Assembly (NCBI GenBank): GCA_038251325.1
Contig: JBBSBL010000007.1
Coordinates: 9,503-73,502, forward strand
DNA: 64,000 bases
DNA from: JBBSBL01 sp038251325
GTDB lineage: Bacteria > Actinomycetota > Thermoleophilia > Solirubrobacterales > Solirubrobacteraceae
Direction: 5' to 3'
Part shown: positions 17,376 to 25,867 of the stretch, in pieces
Numbering within the stretch: position 1 is the first letter of the stretch
Layout: each line of letters begins with the position of its first letter
Translations under genes and position numbers: made by a program
The notes under the pieces: model-generated
The model's database searches: none
What the model was told of the DNA's origin: nothing
What the model saw: the letters and a program-made list of their open reading frames with translations, nothing else

Positions 17376-18424
17376 ATGCGGATCGGCCTCTTCCTCGCCT
17401 ACTGGCCGTGGTACTCCCTGGAGGAGCAGGTCGAGCTCGCCGTCCTCGGCGACGAGCTCGGGCTCGACTCGATCTGGATCTCGGAGGCGTGGGGCCAGGA
17501 CGCCGTCTCGGTGCTCGGGCTGCTGGCCGGCAAGACGAAGCGGATCGCGCTCGGCTCCGGCCTCATGCAGATCCCGGCGCGCCAGCCCACGGCCACGGCG
17601 ATGGCCGCGGCGACGCTCGACGTCATCTCCGGTGGCCGCTTCCGCCTCGGCCTCGGCTCTCGGGCCCGCAGGTCTCCGAGGGCTGGTACGGCGTGCCGTT
17701 CACCCACGGCCTCGGGCGCACGCGCGAGTACGTCGAGATCGTCCGGGCCGCGCTCGCGCGCGAGAGGCTCGAGCACGCCGGCCCCTACTGGACGCTGCCG
17801 CTCGGCCAGGGCGAGGGGCTCGGGCTCGGCAAGCCGCTCAAGCTGCTCGCCACCCCCGTCCAGAAGCGGATCCCGATCTACCTCGGAGCGATCGGGCCGA
17901 AGGCGGTCGAGCAGACGGGCGCGATCGCCGACGGCTGGCTCCCCTTCCTCTTCAACGTCGAGCAGCCGGAGGTCCTGCTCGACCCGCTCCGCGCCGGCGC
18001 CTCCCGCGCGGGTCGTGACGTCGCGGAGATCGACGTCGCACCGGTGGTCCCCGTGGCGGTGGCCGACACCGTCGCGGACGCGCGCGATCTCGTGCGGCCG
18101 TGGATCACGTTCTATCTCGGGGCGATGGGCGCGAAGGCCAAGAACTTCTACGTCGAGCTCGCCGACCGCTATGGGTTCGGCGACTCGGCACGTGCCTGCC
18201 AGGACGCCTTCCTGGCCGGCGACCGCCTCGACGCGGCCGCCGCGCTGAGCGACGAGCTGATCGACGCCGGCACGATCGCCACGACACCCGACCGTCTCCC
18301 CGAGCGCGTCGCGGCCTACGCGGCGGCCGGAGCGACGACGCTCGTCGTCGTGCCCAGCGGCGAGCGGGCGGACCTGGTCCGGGCGCTCGGGGAGCTCTCC
18401 CGAGCCGGGGCCGGTGTCGGCTAG
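17376..18424 (+). pseudogene. LLM-class (F420-dependent type) oxidoreductase, interrupted by one frameshift
   Basis: The first part, starting MRIGLFLAYWPWYSLEEQVELA, reads normally to GGRFRLGLG near 17657. The second part continues in another frame from SGPQVSEGWYGVPF to the stop at 18424. Together they give a protein of about 349 residues matching luciferase-like (LLM) oxidoreductases that use F420 or flavin. One base is missing near 17658-17659 if the usual LGLGTSGPQ motif is restored. Everything else is intact, so this is either a very recent mutation or a sequencing error. The end overlaps the xseA start. Confidence 0.85.
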
Positions 18425-19838
18425 CCGGCCGCCGGGCGCGGGCGGGCCCGAGCCGGGCGGCACCGGGCGTCCCGACGGCATCCCCGGCAGCGCGCTGGCC
18501 GGGCCGTTCGCGGTCGGCGAGTACGCCGCGCGGCTGCGCGATCGTGTGCGCGCGTTCACGCGCGTCCAGATCCACGGGGAGGTCTTCAACCTCGGCCGCA
18601 GCGCGAAGCGGGTCTACTTCGAGCTGCGCGACGGCGACGGCGCCATCCAGTGCGCGATGTGGCGCGACGACTTCGACCGGCTCGGGCTGCCCGAGGGGGC
18701 CGTGGCGGACGGGAGCCACGTCGTCGTGGCCGGCGGCCCGGACTACTACGCCGGCTCGCGCACGGCCTCCCCCGGGTTCTCGTTCCACGTCACCGCACTC
18801 CGGCTCGCCGGCGAGGGAGACCTGCTGGCCCAGCTCGCCCGGCTGCGCCGCACGCTCGACGCCGAGGGGCTCTTCCGGCCGCAGAAGGCGCTGCCCCGGC
18901 CGCTGCTGCCGCGCACGATCGGCGTGGTGACCGGCGAGCGCGGCAAGGCGCGCGACGACGTGCTCGCCGGGCTGCGCCGCCGGGGCTGGGCCGGCCGGCT
19001 CGTGTGGGGCTTCGCGCCGGTGCAGGACCGCCGCGCGGCGCCGGCGATCGCCACGGCCCTGCAGGATCTCGCCGCCTGTCCCGAGGTCGAGGTCGTGATC
19101 GTCGCCCGCGGCGGGGGATCGCTGGCCGACCTCTTCTGCTTCTGCGACGAGACGCTGTGCCGCACCGTGGCGCTGCTCCGCGTCCCGGTCATCGCCTCGG
19201 TCGGCCACCACACCGACCGGACGCTGATCGACGACGTCGCGGCCGTCAGCTGCTCGACGCCGACGCACGCGGCCGAGGCCGCGGTGGGACTCGACGTCCT
19301 CGCGGCCCGCGCGGAGCTGCGCGGGCACGCGGGCGCGCTGGCGCGCGGCGGCCGGGCCGCGACCGTCGGGCGGGCGCGCCATCTCGCGGCGCTCGCCCGG
19401 GCGCCGGGCCGTCACCTCGCCCGCCAGCGTGCCGGGCTCCACCAGTCGCTGCGCGAGATGCGCGCAGCCGGCCGGCGGCGCATCGAGGCCGAGCGCGACC
19501 TCCTCGACACCTGGCTGCTCGTGCACCGGCGCAAGGCGGCGGCGGCCGCCGCAGCCCGCGGTCGCGCCGCGGCGACGCTGCCCGCGGCCGGGCGCCGGGT
19601 CGGGCTCACCGCCGAGACGGCGCTCGTCCGCCGCCGCCGCGACGTCGACCGCCTCGCCCAGATCCTCGACGCCCACGATCCCCAGCGCACGCTCGAGCGC
19701 GGCTACGCGCGGGTCGAGGATCCTGACGGCTCGCCACTCGTCAGCGCGGCGGCGGCGAGGGGTCACGAGCGCTTCGCCGTGCGGTTCGCCGACGGGCGGG
19801 TTCCCGTGGTCCGCGAGGAGGGCGACGGCACGTCATGA
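18414..19838 (+). CDS. xseA: Exodeoxyribonuclease VII, large subunit
   Basis: The large subunit of the single-strand-specific ExoVII, working with XseB in DNA repair. The product has 474 residues. An N-terminal OB fold spans about residues 30-125 (VGEYAARLRDRVRAFTRVQIHGEV). The catalytic region contains IGVVTGERGKARDDVL and VIVARGGGSLADLFCF, then VIASVGHHTDRTLIDDVA, with the conserved His and Asp. Long helical coils occupy residues 290-440. GTG start overlapping the upstream gene; coupled to xseB by ATGA. Confidence 0.93.
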   Translation: MSASRPPGAGGPEPGGTGRPDGIPGSALAGPFAVGEYAARLRDRVRAFTRVQIHGEVFNLGRSAKRVYFELRDGDGAIQCAMWRDDFDRLGLPEGAVADGSHVVVAGGPDYYAGSRTASPGFSFHVTALRLAGEGDLLAQLARLRRTLDAEGLFRPQKALPRPLLPRTIGVVTGERGKARDDVLAGLRRRGWAGRLVWGFAPVQDRRAAPAIATALQDLAACPEVEVVIVARGGGSLADLFCFCDETLCRTVALLRVPVIASVGHHTDRTLIDDVAAVSCSTPTHAAEAAVGLDVLAARAELRGHAGALARGGRAATVGRARHLAALARAPGRHLARQRAGLHQSLREMRAAGRRRIEAERDLLDTWLLVHRRKAAAAAAARGRAAATLPAAGRRVGLTAETALVRRRRDVDRLAQILDAHDPQRTLERGYARVEDPDGSPLVSAAAARGHERFAVRFADGRVPVVREEGDGTS

Positions 19839-20131
19839 GCGACGACGCGCCGGTCCCCGCGGACGAGCTCACCTATGAGACCGCCAGCGCCCGCATCGAG
19901 GCGATCATCGCCCGCCTCGACTCCGGCGATGCGGGCCTGCGCGAGACCCTCGAGCTCGTCGGCGAGGGCCGGACCCTCGTCGAGTTCTGCGCGGCGGAGC
20001 TCGACGCGGTCGGCCGCGGTCTGGAGGAGCTGCGGCTGGAGGAGCTCGTCGCGCGGCTCGAGGCGCGGCCGGGACGCGAGGAGCCGGGCGAGGGCCCCCC
20101 GGCCGCCGCCGAGCCCGACGTGCCCTTCTAG
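19835..20131 (+). CDS. xseB: Exodeoxyribonuclease VII, small subunit
   Basis: A 98-residue helical protein that binds XseA in multiple copies. Opening LTYETASARIEAIIARLDSGDAGLRETLELVGEGRTLVEFC is the XseB signature (YExa...ieEIV..LE.G...LEesl..fE.G). The tail is Pro/Glu-rich. The start overlaps the xseA stop as ATGA. The next gene starts immediately after the stop. Confidence 0.9.
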   Translation: MSDDAPVPADELTYETASARIEAIIARLDSGDAGLRETLELVGEGRTLVEFCAAELDAVGRGLEELRLEELVARLEARPGREEPGEGPPAAAEPDVPF

Positions 20132-20536
20132 GTGCCCGGCGAGGTCGCGGTCCTCTACGACGAGGCGTGCGGCTTCTGCCGCTGGTCGGTCGGCGCGCTG
20201 CTGGCCTGGGACCGGGACCGGCGCCTGACGCCGGTCGCCATCCAATCGCCGGAGGGCGCGCGCCGGCTCGCCGCGCTCGAGCCGGCGCCGCGCCTGGCGA
20301 GCGCGCACGCCATCGGGCCCGACGGCGTCGTCCACAGCGGCGGCGACGCCCTGGCCGTCGTGGCCGCCGCCCTGCCGGCCGGGACGCCGCTGGCCGCGCT
20401 CGCCCGCCGCCTCCCCGGAGCGGCGCGGGCCGGCTACGGCTTCGTGGCCGGACGCCGCACGCGGCTCGGGCGCCTCGTCGGACCCGGGGCGCGGGCCGCG
20501 GCCGACCGCCGCATCGCCGCCCGGCAACCGAGGTAG
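20132..20536 (+). CDS. DCC1-like thiol-disulfide oxidoreductase family protein (DUF393)
   Basis: A 134-residue protein with the family motif near the N-terminus as VLYDEACGFCRWSV, where a CxxC-like pair is usual; here it is CGFC. The remainder has the helical pattern of the DUF393 group. These are predicted redox proteins with little experimental data. The GTG start directly abuts the xseB stop. It is transcribed with xseA and xseB but no functional link is known. Confidence 0.8.
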   Translation: MPGEVAVLYDEACGFCRWSVGALLAWDRDRRLTPVAIQSPEGARRLAALEPAPRLASAHAIGPDGVVHSGGDALAVVAAALPAGTPLAALARRLPGAARAGYGFVAGRRTRLGRLVGPGARAAADRRIAARQPR

Positions 20537-20548
20537 TTGCGTCCGCAA
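20537..20548 (+). promoter_or_regulatory. Inverted repeat overlapping a possible promoter of the mhqO/mhqD-like pair
   Basis: TTGCG-TC-CGCAA is a perfect 12-base palindrome 55 bases upstream of the dioxygenase start. It overlaps a possible -35 element TTGCGT (20537-20542), with TAGCCT (20560-20565) 17 bases downstream as a -10. A repressor bound here would block polymerase. In Bacillus related genes are controlled by MarR-type repressors; the regulator here is not in view. Confidence 0.45.
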
Positions 20549-20603
20549 TCACTTTGCGCTAGCCTCAGGTCAGAGCCGCCGTCCCGCACCCGAAGGAGCC
20601 AGC

Positions 20604-21533
20604 ATGCACCTCGAGGGCATCCACCACATCACCGCGATCACCGCCGACGCGCCGCGCAACGTCGACTTCTACGTCCGCGTGCTCGGCCAGCGGATGGTCA
20701 AGAAGACGATCAACCACGACCAGCCCGACGTCTACCACCTCTACTACGGGGACGAGCACGGCTCGCCGGGCAGCGCGATGACCTTCTTCGAGTTCCCCGA
20801 CGCCGCGCCCGGTCGTGCCGGCGACGGCATGGTCCACACCGTGGCCTGGCGGGTGGGCGCGCCGGCCGCGCTGGACTTCTGGGCCGACCGGCTCGCCGCC
20901 GAGGGCGTCGCCGCCGAGCGGGAGGGCGACGTGCTGCGCTTCGCCGATCCCGAGGGCCTCGGGCTCGCGCTCGTCGCGCGCGAGGACGTGGCCGACCGCC
21001 CGCTCGCCGCGCTCGCGCCGGACGTTCCGGCGGAGCACGCGCTGCAGGGGTTCGACGGCGTCCGCGCCTACGCCTCCGACCCGGGCGCCAGCGCGGCGCT
21101 GCTCGAGACCGGGCTCGGGTTCACGGCCGCCGCCGGCGGCCACGAGGCGGCCGGGTCCGCCCGGCGCGGCGGCTACAGCTACGACCCCGCCCCCGCGGAG
21201 CGCGGCGTCCCGGGCGCCGGCACCGTCCACCACGTGGCCTGGGCGGCCGTGAACGACCCGGAGCTCGAGGCGTGGCGCGGGCGCGTCGCGGCCGAGGGCG
21301 CGCGCCCCACCCCGGTGATCGACCGGATCTACTTCCACTCGGTCTACTTCCGCGAGCCGAGCGGCGTGCTGTTCGAGCTGGCGACGCTCGAGCCGGGCTT
21401 CGCGGTGGACGAGCCGGGGGACGCGCTGGGCGAGACGCTCGTGCTCCCGCAGCGCTACGAGGCGATGCGCGAGACGCTGGAGCGCACCCTCACCCCGATC
21501 GTCAACCCGCGCGCCGGCGCGGCCCGCGGCTAG
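20604..21533 (+). CDS. Ring-cleaving dioxygenase, VOC superfamily (MhqO/PcpA-like)
   Basis: A 309-residue two-domain glyoxalase-fold protein. It opens with GIHHITAITADA (metal-binding His), and the second module has TVHHVAWA near residue 211 and GVLFELATLEPGF near 253 with the Glu ligand. This matches the 2-His-1-carboxylate iron site of hydroquinone ring-cleaving dioxygenases such as MhqO, LinE and PcpA. It probably opens hydroquinone-type rings that arise from quinone stress. A Shine-Dalgarno-like AAGGAG lies shortly upstream. The carboxylesterase gene next to it completes an mhqO/mhqD-like pair. Confidence 0.85.
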   Translation: MHLEGIHHITAITADAPRNVDFYVRVLGQRMVKKTINHDQPDVYHLYYGDEHGSPGSAMTFFEFPDAAPGRAGDGMVHTVAWRVGAPAALDFWADRLAAEGVAAEREGDVLRFADPEGLGLALVAREDVADRPLAALAPDVPAEHALQGFDGVRAYASDPGASAALLETGLGFTAAAGGHEAAGSARRGGYSYDPAPAERGVPGAGTVHHVAWAAVNDPELEAWRGRVAAEGARPTPVIDRIYFHSVYFREPSGVLFELATLEPGFAVDEPGDALGETLVLPQRYEAMRETLERTLTPIVNPRAGAARG

Positions 21534-22247
21534 ATGAGCGATCCGACGACCCGGCCGGCGCCGGAGCCCGCCGGCGCCGGGTCGATCGACGACCTCGTCC
21601 ACGTCATCCGACCCGTGGCGGGGGCGCCGGAGGGGGCGCTGGTCCTGCTTCACGGCCGCGCGGCCGACGAGCACGACCTCGCGCCGCTGCTCGACGCGCT
21701 CGACCCGGAGCGCCGCCTCGTCGGCGTCACGCCCGGCGGCCCGCTCCGCCTGCCGCCCGGGGGACGCCACTGGTACGTGGTCCGGCGGGTCGGGTTCCCC
21801 GACCCGGCGACCTTCGGCCCGACCTACGCGCGCCTGAGCGGCTGGCTCGACGCGCTCCCGGATGCGCTCGGCGTCCCCATCGAACGCACCGTCCTCGGCG
21901 GGTTCTCCCAGGGGACGGTCATGTCGTACGCCCTCGGGCTCGGGGCCGGGCGCCCGGCGCCGGCGGGGATCGTCGCGCTGAGCGGCTTCCTCCCCGACGT
22001 CGAGGGGTTCACGCTCGACCTCGCCGCCCATCGGAAGGTGCCGGTCACGATCGCCCACGGGTCGCTCGATCGCGTCATCGACGTCGCGTTCGGGCGCGAC
22101 GCGCGCGATCGGCTGGCCGCGGCCGGCCTCGACGTCGCCTACCGCGAGTCGCCGGTCCCCCACGGCATCGATCCTGCGGTCATTCCGGACCTCCGCGACT
22201 TCGTGCGCCGCGTCGTGCCGGCCGGGGCGACGACCTGTTCCGGCTAG
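21534..22247 (+). CDS. Phospholipase/carboxylesterase family hydrolase (MhqD-like)
   Basis: A 237-residue alpha/beta hydrolase of the PF02230 type. The catalytic triad is visible: Ser in LGGFSQGTVMS, Asp in HGSLDRVID and His in PVPHGID. An oxyanion motif VLLHGRAADEHDL is near residue 40. In Bacillus the MhqD esterase is co-induced with MhqO in quinone and electrophile stress. The same gene order here suggests a joint role, though the substrate is not known. The ATG follows the dioxygenase stop directly. Confidence 0.85.
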   Translation: MSDPTTRPAPEPAGAGSIDDLVHVIRPVAGAPEGALVLLHGRAADEHDLAPLLDALDPERRLVGVTPGGPLRLPPGGRHWYVVRRVGFPDPATFGPTYARLSGWLDALPDALGVPIERTVLGGFSQGTVMSYALGLGAGRPAPAGIVALSGFLPDVEGFTLDLAAHRKVPVTIAHGSLDRVIDVAFGRDARDRLAAAGLDVAYRESPVPHGIDPAVIPDLRDFVRRVVPAGATTCSG

Positions 22248-22257
22248 GGTCGGGGCC

Positions 22258-23319
22258 ATGGCCACCTACGACCTCCTCGCCGACCTTCCGCTCGAGATCG
22301 AGGAGTACACGCTCGAGGGGCTGAGCCGCGAGGTGTCGAGCGGCTTCCAGCGCAAGAGCACCCTGATCCACCTCCGCGGCGGCGGCGAGGAGGGCCTCGG
22401 CGAGGACGTCGTCTACGACGCCGAGGACCACGTCGCACTCCAGGCCGCCGGCCCGGTCCACGACCTCACGGGCCCGCGCACCCTCGGCGAGCTCTGCACG
22501 CTCACCGAGGAGCTCGACCTCTTCCCCACCAAGGAGCCTGAGCGCGGCGAGGTCTCGCGCCTCTACCGCCGCTGGGCGTTCCACTCCGCCGCGCTCGATC
22601 TCGCGCTCCGCCAGGCCGGCAAGCCCCTCCACGAGGTGCTCGGCCGCACGGCCGCGCCGGTGAGCTTCGTCGTGTCGCTGCGCCTCGGGGAGCCGGCGAG
22701 CCTCGACCCGCTGCGCCGCCGCCTCGACCCCTACCCGGCGCTGCGCTTCAAGCTCGATCCGACCGCGGACTGGGAGGAGGAGCTGATCGCCGCGCTCGTC
22801 GCCACCGGCGCGGTCGACTCGGTCGACTTCAAGGCCTTCTACAAGGGCACGGTGGTCGACCAGACCGCCGGGCCCGAGCTCTACCGGCGCGTGGCGGAAG
22901 CGTTCCCGGACGCATGGATCGAGGACCCGGGCATCGACGACCCCGAGGTCGACGCCGTGCTCGAGCCCCACCGCGACCGCATCACCTGGGACGCGCCGAT
23001 CCACTCGGTCGCCGACATCGAGGCCCTGCCCTTCCCGCCGAAGATGGTGAACATCAAGCCTTCGCGTTTCGGCCCGCTGCGCGCGCTCTGCGCCGGCTAC
23101 GACCACTGCGCGGCCCACGACATCCGCGCCTACGGCGGGGGCCAGTTCGAGCTCGGCGTCGGGCGCGGCCAGGCCCAGTATCTCGCCTCGCTGTTCCATC
23201 CCGACACGCCGAACGACATCGCCCCCGGCGGCTACAACGATCCCGAGCCGCCGCCCGGCCTGCCGAACAGCCCGCTCCCGCCCGCCCCGTCGCCGGTGGG
23301 CTTCCGCTGGGGGGGCTGA
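22258..23319 (+). CDS. Enolase-superfamily enzyme (mandelate racemase/muconate cyclase-like)
   Basis: A 353-residue protein with a C-terminal TIM-barrel pattern of the enolase superfamily: LRFKLDPTAD with a basic residue, VDFKAFYKG, WIEDPGIDDPE with an acidic metal ligand, and MVNIKPSRFGPL with a C-terminal Lys. These correspond to the acid/base and Mg2+ ligand positions of the dipeptide-epimerase and muconate-lactonising branch. The reaction cannot be assigned. The ATG begins 10 bases after the esterase stop. Confidence 0.75.
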   Translation: MATYDLLADLPLEIEEYTLEGLSREVSSGFQRKSTLIHLRGGGEEGLGEDVVYDAEDHVALQAAGPVHDLTGPRTLGELCTLTEELDLFPTKEPERGEVSRLYRRWAFHSAALDLALRQAGKPLHEVLGRTAAPVSFVVSLRLGEPASLDPLRRRLDPYPALRFKLDPTADWEEELIAALVATGAVDSVDFKAFYKGTVVDQTAGPELYRRVAEAFPDAWIEDPGIDDPEVDAVLEPHRDRITWDAPIHSVADIEALPFPPKMVNIKPSRFGPLRALCAGYDHCAAHDIRAYGGGQFELGVGRGQAQYLASLFHPDTPNDIAPGGYNDPEPPPGLPNSPLPPAPSPVGFRWGG

Positions 23320-23368
23320 GGGGCGCCCCGCAGGGGCGAACCTGCGCGCCGCGCCGCCTCGGGTTGGT

Positions 23369-23674
23369 GTGCCGCCCCGTCTCGCCCGCCTGCCCGCGAT
23401 CGCCGTCGCCGCCGTGCCGGGGCTCGAGGTGCGGGTGGCCGACACCCCGTTCGCCCGCCTGCGCGGCCTGGCGGGCCTCGCGCAGATGCCGGACGGCGTG
23501 GCCCTGCTGCTGCCCCGAACGCGCTCCGTCCACACGCTCGGGATGCGCTTCGCGCTCGACCTCGTGTGGCTCGACGAAGACGGGCACGTCGTGCGCATCG
23601 ACCGCCACGTCCGGCCCGGGCGCCTGCGCTCCTCCCGCGCCGCGCGCTCCGTGCTCGAGCGCGCAGCGGGGTGA
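23369..23674 (+). CDS. DUF192 family protein
   Basis: A 101-residue protein with the DUF192 pattern: ADTPFARLRGLAGLAQMPDGVALLLPRTRSVHTLGMRFALDLVWLDEDGHVVRID. The core motif of the family, around HTxxMRFPIDVVFLD, is recognisable. The usual secretion signal is missing; the N-terminus is only weakly hydrophobic. No biochemical function is established for the family. GTG start. Confidence 0.75.
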   Translation: MPPRLARLPAIAVAAVPGLEVRVADTPFARLRGLAGLAQMPDGVALLLPRTRSVHTLGMRFALDLVWLDEDGHVVRIDRHVRPGRLRSSRAARSVLERAAG

Positions 23675-23690
23675 GGCCCGGCGTCCTCGT

Positions 23691-24863
23691 TCAGACCCGC
23701 TGGATGATCGTGCCCGTCCCGAGGCCGCCGCCGCAGCACATCGTCACGAGGCCGACCTCCTGGTCGGAGCGCTCGAGCTCGTGGAGCAGCGTCGTGATGA
23801 GCCGCGCGCCGGTCGAGCCGAGCGGGTGACCCAGCGCCATCGCGCCGCCGTTCACGTTCACGCGGTCCATGTCGGGGTCGAGCTCGCGCTTCCACGCCGC
23901 CACGACCGGGGCGAAGGCCTCGTTGATCTCCACGAGGTCGATGTCGCCGATCGCCATGTCGTTGCGCTCGAGCAGCTTGCGCGTCGCCGGGATCGGGCCC
24001 TCGAGCATCTTCACCGGATCGCAGCCGACGGTCGTCTGGTCGACGATCCGCGCCCGGGCCTTCAGGCCGTGGGCCTTCGCCGTCTCGGCGTCCATCAGCA
24101 GCACCGCCGCGGCGCCGTCGGAGATCTGCGACGAGTTCGCCGCGGTGATCTTGCCGTCGGGCTTGAACGCCGGCTTGAGCTGGGCCAGCGTCTCGAGGTT
24201 CGTGCCCGGCCGGATGCCCTGGTCGGTCACGTAGGTGTCGCCGTTGACCTGGAAGGGGACGATCTCGCGCTCGAAGCGCCCCTCCTCGGTCGCCTGGTGG
24301 GCGAGCCGGTGGGAGCGCACGGCGAGCTCGTCGAGCTCGGAGCGGGGGATCTCCCACTGGTCGGCGATCATCTCGGCGCCGAGCCCCTGCCCGACGATGT
24401 TGTAGCGCGCCATGAGCTCGGGCGTGAAGGCCATCCCGTAGTCCTGCTGTGTCTGCATCGCGTCGGCGAAGGAGATGTGGCCCATGTGCTCGACGCCGCA
24501 GCCGACGACGACGTCGTGGACGCCGGAGGCGATCTGGGCCGCGCCGAAGTTCACCGCCTGCTGGGCCGAGCCGCACTGGCGGTCGATCGTCGTGGCGGGC
24601 GTCTCGATAGGGAGGCCGGCCTCGAGCCAGGCGTTGCGCCCGACGTTGAGCCCCTGCTCGCCGAACTGCTGCACGCAGCCGGTGATGACGTCCTCGACCT
24701 CGCCGGCCTCGATGCCCGCCCGGTCGATGACCTCGGTCATGACCTTCCCGAGCAGCGCGTTGGGATGGACGTCCTTGTAGTAGCCCTTCTCCTTGTGGCC
24801 GCGCCCGATCGGCGTGCGTACGGCCTCGACGATGACGACCTCGCGGCCGTTCCCGTTCCTCAT
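23691..24863 (-). CDS. Acetyl-CoA acetyltransferase / thiolase
   Basis: A 390-residue thiolase. The nucleophile Cys is in TIDRQCGSAQQAV (about residue 95), the oxyanion and base residues are in NEAFAPV and GGAMALGHPLGSTGAR (His), and the second Cys is in MCCGGGLGTG. Such enzymes cleave or form 3-ketoacyl-CoA; this sequence resembles the actinobacterial steroid/fatty-acid thiolases. The divergent neighbour is a 3-hydroxyacyl-CoA dehydrogenase, so both act in beta-oxidation. A palindrome between the genes may regulate them jointly. Confidence 0.9.
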   Translation of the reverse strand: MRNGNGREVVIVEAVRTPIGRGHKEKGYYKDVHPNALLGKVMTEVIDRAGIEAGEVEDVITGCVQQFGEQGLNVGRNAWLEAGLPIETPATTIDRQCGSAQQAVNFGAAQIASGVHDVVVGCGVEHMGHISFADAMQTQQDYGMAFTPELMARYNIVGQGLGAEMIADQWEIPRSELDELAVRSHRLAHQATEEGRFEREIVPFQVNGDTYVTDQGIRPGTNLETLAQLKPAFKPDGKITAANSSQISDGAAAVLLMDAETAKAHGLKARARIVDQTTVGCDPVKMLEGPIPATRKLLERNDMAIGDIDLVEINEAFAPVVAAWKRELDPDMDRVNVNGGAMALGHPLGSTGARLITTLLHELERSDQEVGLVTMCCGGGLGTGTIIQRV

Positions 24864-24950
24864 GGGTGGTGACCCTCCGGTGTTCGCTCTGGGCGGCGGA
24901 TGCGGGGCCGCGCCGGAGTTCCGACGCGCCCGTCTGACGTACTGTACCGA

Positions 24951-24966
24951 TTGACTGGCGAGTCAA
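24951..24966. promoter_or_regulatory. Palindromic operator between thiolase and 3-hydroxyacyl-CoA dehydrogenase
   Basis: TTGACT-GGCG-AGTCAA is a perfect inverted repeat 18 bases upstream of the dehydrogenase start and 88 bases upstream of the thiolase start. Sequences of this type are typical TetR-family operators in acyl-CoA metabolism. The repressor is not encoded in the window. Shine-Dalgarno GAGGAGG follows at 24971-24977 for the dehydrogenase. Confidence 0.65.
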
Positions 24967-24984
24967 CCAAGAGGAGGCCGGGCG

Positions 24985-25782
24985 GTGGGAGAGCGGGTCG
25001 GAGTCGCGGGTTCCGGCGCCATCGCGTGCGGCTTGGCGGCCTCGGCGGCGGCCCACGGCGACGTGGTCCTGTGGGCGCGCTCGACCGCCTCGGCGGAGCG
25101 GGCGACGGACGCGATCGACCGGATCCGCGGCCGGATGGTGCACGGCGCCGCGGCGGGCGACGTGCACGTCCACACCGACCTCGACGCGCTCGGCTCCAGC
25201 ACGCTCGTCATCGAGGGGATCGTCGAGGACCACGCGGCCAAGGCCCACCTGCTGGGCGAGCTCCACGGCCATCTCGACCCCGGCGCGCTGCTCGCCACGA
25301 CGACCTCGTCGCTCTCCATCGAGGGCCTCGCCACGGCGAGCGGGCGGCCCCAGTGCTTCGCCGGCCTCCACGTGTTCAACCCCGTGGTGAAGATGGAACT
25401 CGTGGAGCTCGCCTTCCCCACCGCGGCGAGCGACGACACGCGCGCCCGCGTGCGCGAGCTGTGCGCGGCGCTGGGCAAGACGGCCGTCGAGGTGCCCGAC
25501 GTGCCCGGCTTCGTCGTCAACCGGCTCCTCTTCCCGTTCCTGTTCTCCGCGGTCGCGCTCATGGAGGAGACCGGGATCGGGGCCGAGGACGTCGATCGCT
25601 GCGTGCGGCTCGGGGCCAACCATCCCCTCGGGCCGCTCGCGCTGCTCGACTTCGTCGGGCTCGACGTCGCCCTCGCGATCGGCGAGACCATCGGCGCGCC
25701 GGTGCCGGACCGGCTGCGCGAGCTGGTCGCCGACGGCGCGCTGGGCCGCAAGGCCGGCCGCGGGTTCCACCAGTACGGCTGA
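24985..25782 (+). CDS. 3-hydroxyacyl-CoA dehydrogenase family protein
   Basis: A 265-residue NAD-dependent dehydrogenase. The Rossmann loop is GVAGSGAIACGLA, the catalytic His is in FAGLHVFNPVVKMELVE (family motif GxHFFNPxxxM), and PDVPGFVVNRLLFPF follows. It oxidises 3-hydroxyacyl-CoA to 3-ketoacyl-CoA, supplying the substrate for the neighbouring thiolase. Length is normal for the single-domain-pair form. GTG start with a strong upstream Shine-Dalgarno. Confidence 0.88.
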   Translation: MGERVGVAGSGAIACGLAASAAAHGDVVLWARSTASAERATDAIDRIRGRMVHGAAAGDVHVHTDLDALGSSTLVIEGIVEDHAAKAHLLGELHGHLDPGALLATTTSSLSIEGLATASGRPQCFAGLHVFNPVVKMELVELAFPTAASDDTRARVRELCAALGKTAVEVPDVPGFVVNRLLFPFLFSAVALMEETGIGAEDVDRCVRLGANHPLGPLALLDFVGLDVALAIGETIGAPVPDRLRELVADGALGRKAGRGFHQYG

Positions 25783-25867
25783 CGACCGCCTCGTCACCCC
25801 GCGCACGCTCACGCAAAGTTCACGCCGCTTTTAAAGCCGCTTGAGGTTGGCCGCCGATACTCCCGTC

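Noticed and set aside
20565..22265. Very long open frames antisense to the dioxygenase and esterase genes
   Set aside because: In GC-rich DNA the complementary frame of real genes stays open. Composition (Arg/Gly/Ala-rich, no domain) shows no coding signal.
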